A DNA stretch of 64,000 nucleotides, taken from NCBI GenBank assembly GCA_002633005.1, contig NMRA01000369.1, positions 346,502 through 410,501 of the forward strand, in the 5' to 3' direction. Positions within the stretch are counted from its first letter, which is position 1. Every line of letters starts with the position of its first letter. This DNA is from Phoronis australis (taxonomy: Eukaryota > Phoronida > Phoronidae). Below are positions 60,987 to 64,000 of the stretch, piece by piece. Both the position numbers and the translations under genes were made by a program. The notes below the pieces were generated by a model, which saw only the letters and a list, made by a program, of their open reading frames with translations, was not told where the DNA came from and ran no database searches.

Positions 60987-63262
60987 TCATGACTGGTTCA
61001 ACACAAATGAAAACAGCTGAGAAGCACTGCCTGGGTTGCACCTCTCCACAGTCAGTCCACGCTGATTCACTTTAATACTGTCCATGCACAGATTGGTCGC
61101 ACTCAGTTCAAGCTGCTTGTTTCCTGATTTTTTCCATGTCTGTAAAGGAGTTGGGGGCTAATATACAGCAAGGGTGCCATGTAACTTGGCAACTGTCAAA
61201 GAGCATATGGAACTTAGCTTTAGCATATTAAGAACACAAAGCTAATAAAACTGCTATAAACCGGCCTCTGATCCAGCTAGCTTGCAGCTTTAGCATATTA
61301 GGAACACAAAGCTAATAAAACTGCTATAAACCGGCCTCTGATCCAGCCAGCTTACAGCTTTAATACTGGTCTCCTTCCACTTGATTGTACTCACATTAGA
61401 CATGAGTTTTTGGCTTGGAAAGAAGTGACAGTTCGGTATTGCTCAAGACCCAACTCAAGATGTAAGCTTATCACAGTGGGTTAATTGACGCACCAAGCAT
61501 AGTCTCGAGCGATAACGAAGTGTCAGTTCTTTCCAAAATAATAAACCACTTCTCATTATAAAAAAGAACAAGTTGAAAGGAAAGAGGTATAAATCAAAAC
61601 ATCAGTTCTTTGGTATAACACGGGGTGATAGCAGGTTTAATATGATTGTGAAACCTAAAGCTTTCTTTCACTTAAGACCTTGCTATGTGCTATTCAAAAG
61701 AGGCTGCCATTCTTAAGCTGCAATTTAGTGCTGAAAGCATAAGGTATCCCAATGGTGTTCAGCACTAGCAAAAAAGGAGATAACTACTGCAGAGGACAAA
61801 TGGAATAGCCTATAGTAAGAACATACCTGCTCTTTGCTGCTTTTCTTGCACTGGTACATTTTAATGATGGAGCCAGGCTGCGGGTCATACACAGTCAGGC
61901 ACATGTCAGAGTGTTTTATCTGATTACCACTATTGAAGGTCCACTCCTGTTAACAAAAACACCAAGAATGCATATATACTTCTAGCAACAGTACAAAAAG
62001 CATCGGATCTGTTTCACTACAGAAATGTTCTCACCAGCCATTATTGGAGAGACTCCAGAACACAGAAGTACCATTCACAAACATTTTGTCTAATGGGCAG
62101 CAACGAGGCAATGGAATGGTACTTGAGCGGCGGGCATGGGTGGTCCAGTAAGACGGACCACAAATAGGCTGACTGAAACCACTACCTAGTTGACCTCTAA
62201 ATGCCCGAGCCTCGTCCCTTCAACAAATAATTCTTGAACTGATGTAACCAATGCACATGATTCCATGGCCTTCCCATACCTATTTTTACTTTCCTTTTCA
62301 CGATTATTACCCAGACTCAATTACAGTTATTCCGATAAACAAAAATAGCAACTGAGAGAGTCTCCACCACAAACAGTATGCTTCTAGAGGCCACGAGGGG
62401 GCACCACAACATTCAGAACCATTCGAAAATCAATGAAGATATGAAGGAAGACATCTACCAATTTTCATAACCATTATTTCAGTGGCTTGGGAGATGAAAG
62501 CGTACTCAAAAATAATAAAAAATAGCCACTAAATGGCACAGAAAATGTCAAACAAGTTCAAAAACATGTAGGCATTGTCGACTCCTTAACAGAAACTCAT
62601 TTGCAAAAATTTATCAAAATACGTCGAGGATCTCGGAAGATGTAGCGGTTAATGAAAACTACTAAAATTGCCACCAGGGGGCACAATGGTAATCAGAACC
62701 ATCCAAAAGTGGTCATCAACTGTTGTCACATTGCTAGGATGACACTCATCAAATTTAACAAAGAATTTGCAAGAGGTCAAAGAGACGCAGCGTCAGATGC
62801 AAAATTATACCAAAAAATAATAAAATACCCACAAGGTGGCGTAAAATATGCTGAATCCGTCTAAAAAAAGGTGCGCATTGTCGTCTCCGAAATAGCTTTA
62901 CAGGAACACACCTGCCACATTTCGAGAAGATCCTGGGAGGGATTTAGGAGATACAGTAAATTAGTGGAGGTCTGGGAACCACAGAGATGACAGCAATATG
63001 CACCCTCACAATGTGCATGTGGGCACATAAAAAGGTTTTAAGTAAAATATTTTCTATCTTGCCAAATTAATTAAAACATTGATATGTTGTTGAAATGCAC
63101 AATCAAATTAACCTGTTTAACGTCAAGACACACACCTGATTTCCACCAGCATTGTGACACTCAAAGAGGCCAACAGTACCACCGTCTAAATTTCCCATAG
63201 TGTCGACGCACTTTGTCACTTGTTGTATGGAACCAAAAGCTATGTCTTTCTGGTCCGGTACT
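60987..63262 (-). CDS. GALNT2: Polypeptide GalNAc-transferase, GALNT2 group, 3' part (ricin-B lectin domain)
   Basis: Last three exons: 63262-63136, 61946-61827 and 61139-60987 (stop TGA), 132 residues in continuous frame. All fall in the C-terminal ricin-B-type lectin domain: VPDQKDIAFGSIQQVTKCVD and GGTVGLFECHNAGGNQ (first repeat), then EWTFNSGNQIKHSDMCLTVY and PGSIIKMYQC (second), then NLCMDSIK and VERCNPG (third). The VPDxxDIAFG opening and HxDxCLTV with PGSxIKxxxC are specific to GALNT2-type enzymes within the GALNT family. Known role: type II Golgi membrane enzymes that start mucin-type O-glycosylation by moving GalNAc from UDP-GalNAc to Ser/Thr; the lectin domain binds existing GalNAc and steers site choice. 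The catalytic domain lies right of the window. The last repeat has QLFSF where QW is usual, so this lectin repeat is partly degenerate. Confidence 0.9.
61216..61355. repeat. Tandem duplication, two 70-bp units
   Basis: AGCTTTAGCATATTA…CTAATAAAACTGCTATAAAC…GATCCAGCYAGCTTRC occurs twice head to tail with three to four differences, and a third partial start (AGCTTTAATA) follows. It lies in the last intron of the GALNT2-like gene, between exons 61827 and 61139. Confidence 0.85.
62385..63030. repeat. Composite ~145-bp-subunit repeat, copy 3
   Basis: GGCCACGAGGGGGCAC near 62390, GCCACTAAATGGC near 62524, GCCACCAGGGGGCAC near 62669 and CCCACAAGGTGGCG near 62829 are spaced about 135-160 bp. The end is ATGTGCATGTGGGCACATAA, equivalent to the hairpin that ends copy 1. 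It lies in the intron between exons 63136 and 61946 of the GALNT2-like gene. Confidence 0.7.
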
Positions 63263-64000
63263 CTGTGGTGGCAATAATGACATAACTTAATCATTATTAC
63301 TGTCAACACATTAAACACTGTAATACCACCACAGATACATCTGTTCTCTGAGCAGCTAAAACTACACCAGTCACCTTTAAAGCTGCCTGGATGACACATT
63401 TTTAGCTATTTGTGAACTGACCAGTAACACATTTGAAAATTCATTAACCCCTGACCAGGTAAACACAAAGTCAGAGGACAAAGACAGTACATCAGAGATG
63501 GAAAGATGCATCAGTGATTTTATAATAAAAATACAGACTATTCCTTTGGATATATTAGGTTATATCTTAAGAAAGCAATGCTGCCCTAAGCCACGGACAA
63601 CAATGATCTCTTGAGCACCACATAACATGATATAGACCTCAAATTAGACTGTAATGTAAAAGGTGAAACTAAACAAGAGAAAAAAAGAGGACTTTTAATC
63701 AAATTAAGATGTGACACTCGGCCAATAGATAGAGTATTTTTAGTAATTAGGCTTGAATTATAACACCGAATTTTCCATCCATTACCTGTCAGAGAATAAC
63801 ATTCTAATTTAATCAAGTCACTACCCCACTTAAAACTATTTTCTCTTGTTTAGGTTCACCTTAGTAACAATAATTTTTCCTTTACGTCACGTGACTTTTG
63901 TTGCTTTTCCCCACCACAATAGTTTGGATGATAGTGATAATGTGCGTTGTTTGCCTATACCTGTAGACGAAGCTTTCCTGTTCTTGTGGCAAACTGTATC
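63263..64000. other. Right edge: GALNT2-like intron
   Basis: No exon with the expected catalytic-domain sequence (for example the FYLENVYPEL region that precedes the lectin domain) is visible. A GTATAG donor follows a short minus-strand frame at 63958-64000, but its residues do not fit without a missing exon between it and 63262. The stretch is AT-rich intron. Confidence 0.5.

Noticed and set aside
63958-64000. Possible further GALNT2 exon (TVCHKNRKASST before a GTATAG donor)
   Set aside because: The resemblance to the GTVFARNTRRAAEVW region is weak, and the exon that should follow it before the lectin domain is not found between 63263 and 63957.

Overview
The window is nuclear DNA from an invertebrate animal. 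Genes are split by many GT-AG introns, intergenic and intronic DNA is AT-rich, and small inverted-repeat transposons are everywhere. The recognisable genes (BRF1, BTBD6, DCAF4, a GALNT2-type transferase) are standard bilaterian genes. The intron sizes (hundreds of bases to 15 kb) and repeat style suggest a marine invertebrate, deuterostome or lophotrochozoan. The species cannot be named from this sequence alone.

Layout: (1) 565-5269, + strand: the 3' five exons of a YeeE/YedE-type sulfur-compound membrane transporter, a family best known from bacteria; its first exons lie left of the window. (2) 8706-47491, - strand: the whole coding part of BRF1, the TFIIB-like subunit of RNA polymerase III factor TFIIIB, in at least 17 exons. 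(3) 31582-35897, + strand: a BTB-BACK-PHR protein of the BTBD6/BTBD3 group, lying entirely inside a 15-kb BRF1 intron on the opposite strand. (4) 50809-57258, + strand: DCAF4, a WD-repeat substrate receptor of CUL4-DDB1 ubiquitin ligases, divergent from BRF1 with 3.3 kb between the two ATGs. (5) 60987-63262, - strand: the last three exons of a polypeptide GalNAc-transferase of the GALNT2 group (ricin-type lectin domain), whose 5' part lies right of the window. Transcription is therefore convergent between YeeE and BRF1, nested for BTBD6, divergent between BRF1 and DCAF4, and convergent between DCAF4 and GALNT2.

The genes share no obvious pathway. The likely meaningful arrangement is BTBD6 inside BRF1, which matches the human locus as I remember it. 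The rest of the window is introns, intergenic DNA and mobile elements. These include a complete 2.66-kb DNA transposon with 18-bp terminal inverted repeats and a 4-bp target duplication inside a BRF1 intron, two abutting near-perfect palindromes in the last YeeE intron, a family of short GC-rich palindromic elements (four copies), a composite repeat made of ~145-bp subunits (three copies), several small MITE-like elements and two tRNA-like SINE heads. No tRNA or rRNA gene, CRISPR array or operon was seen. There are single N bases at 6119 and 50285; the second sits beside an exact 68-bp duplication that looks like an assembly join.
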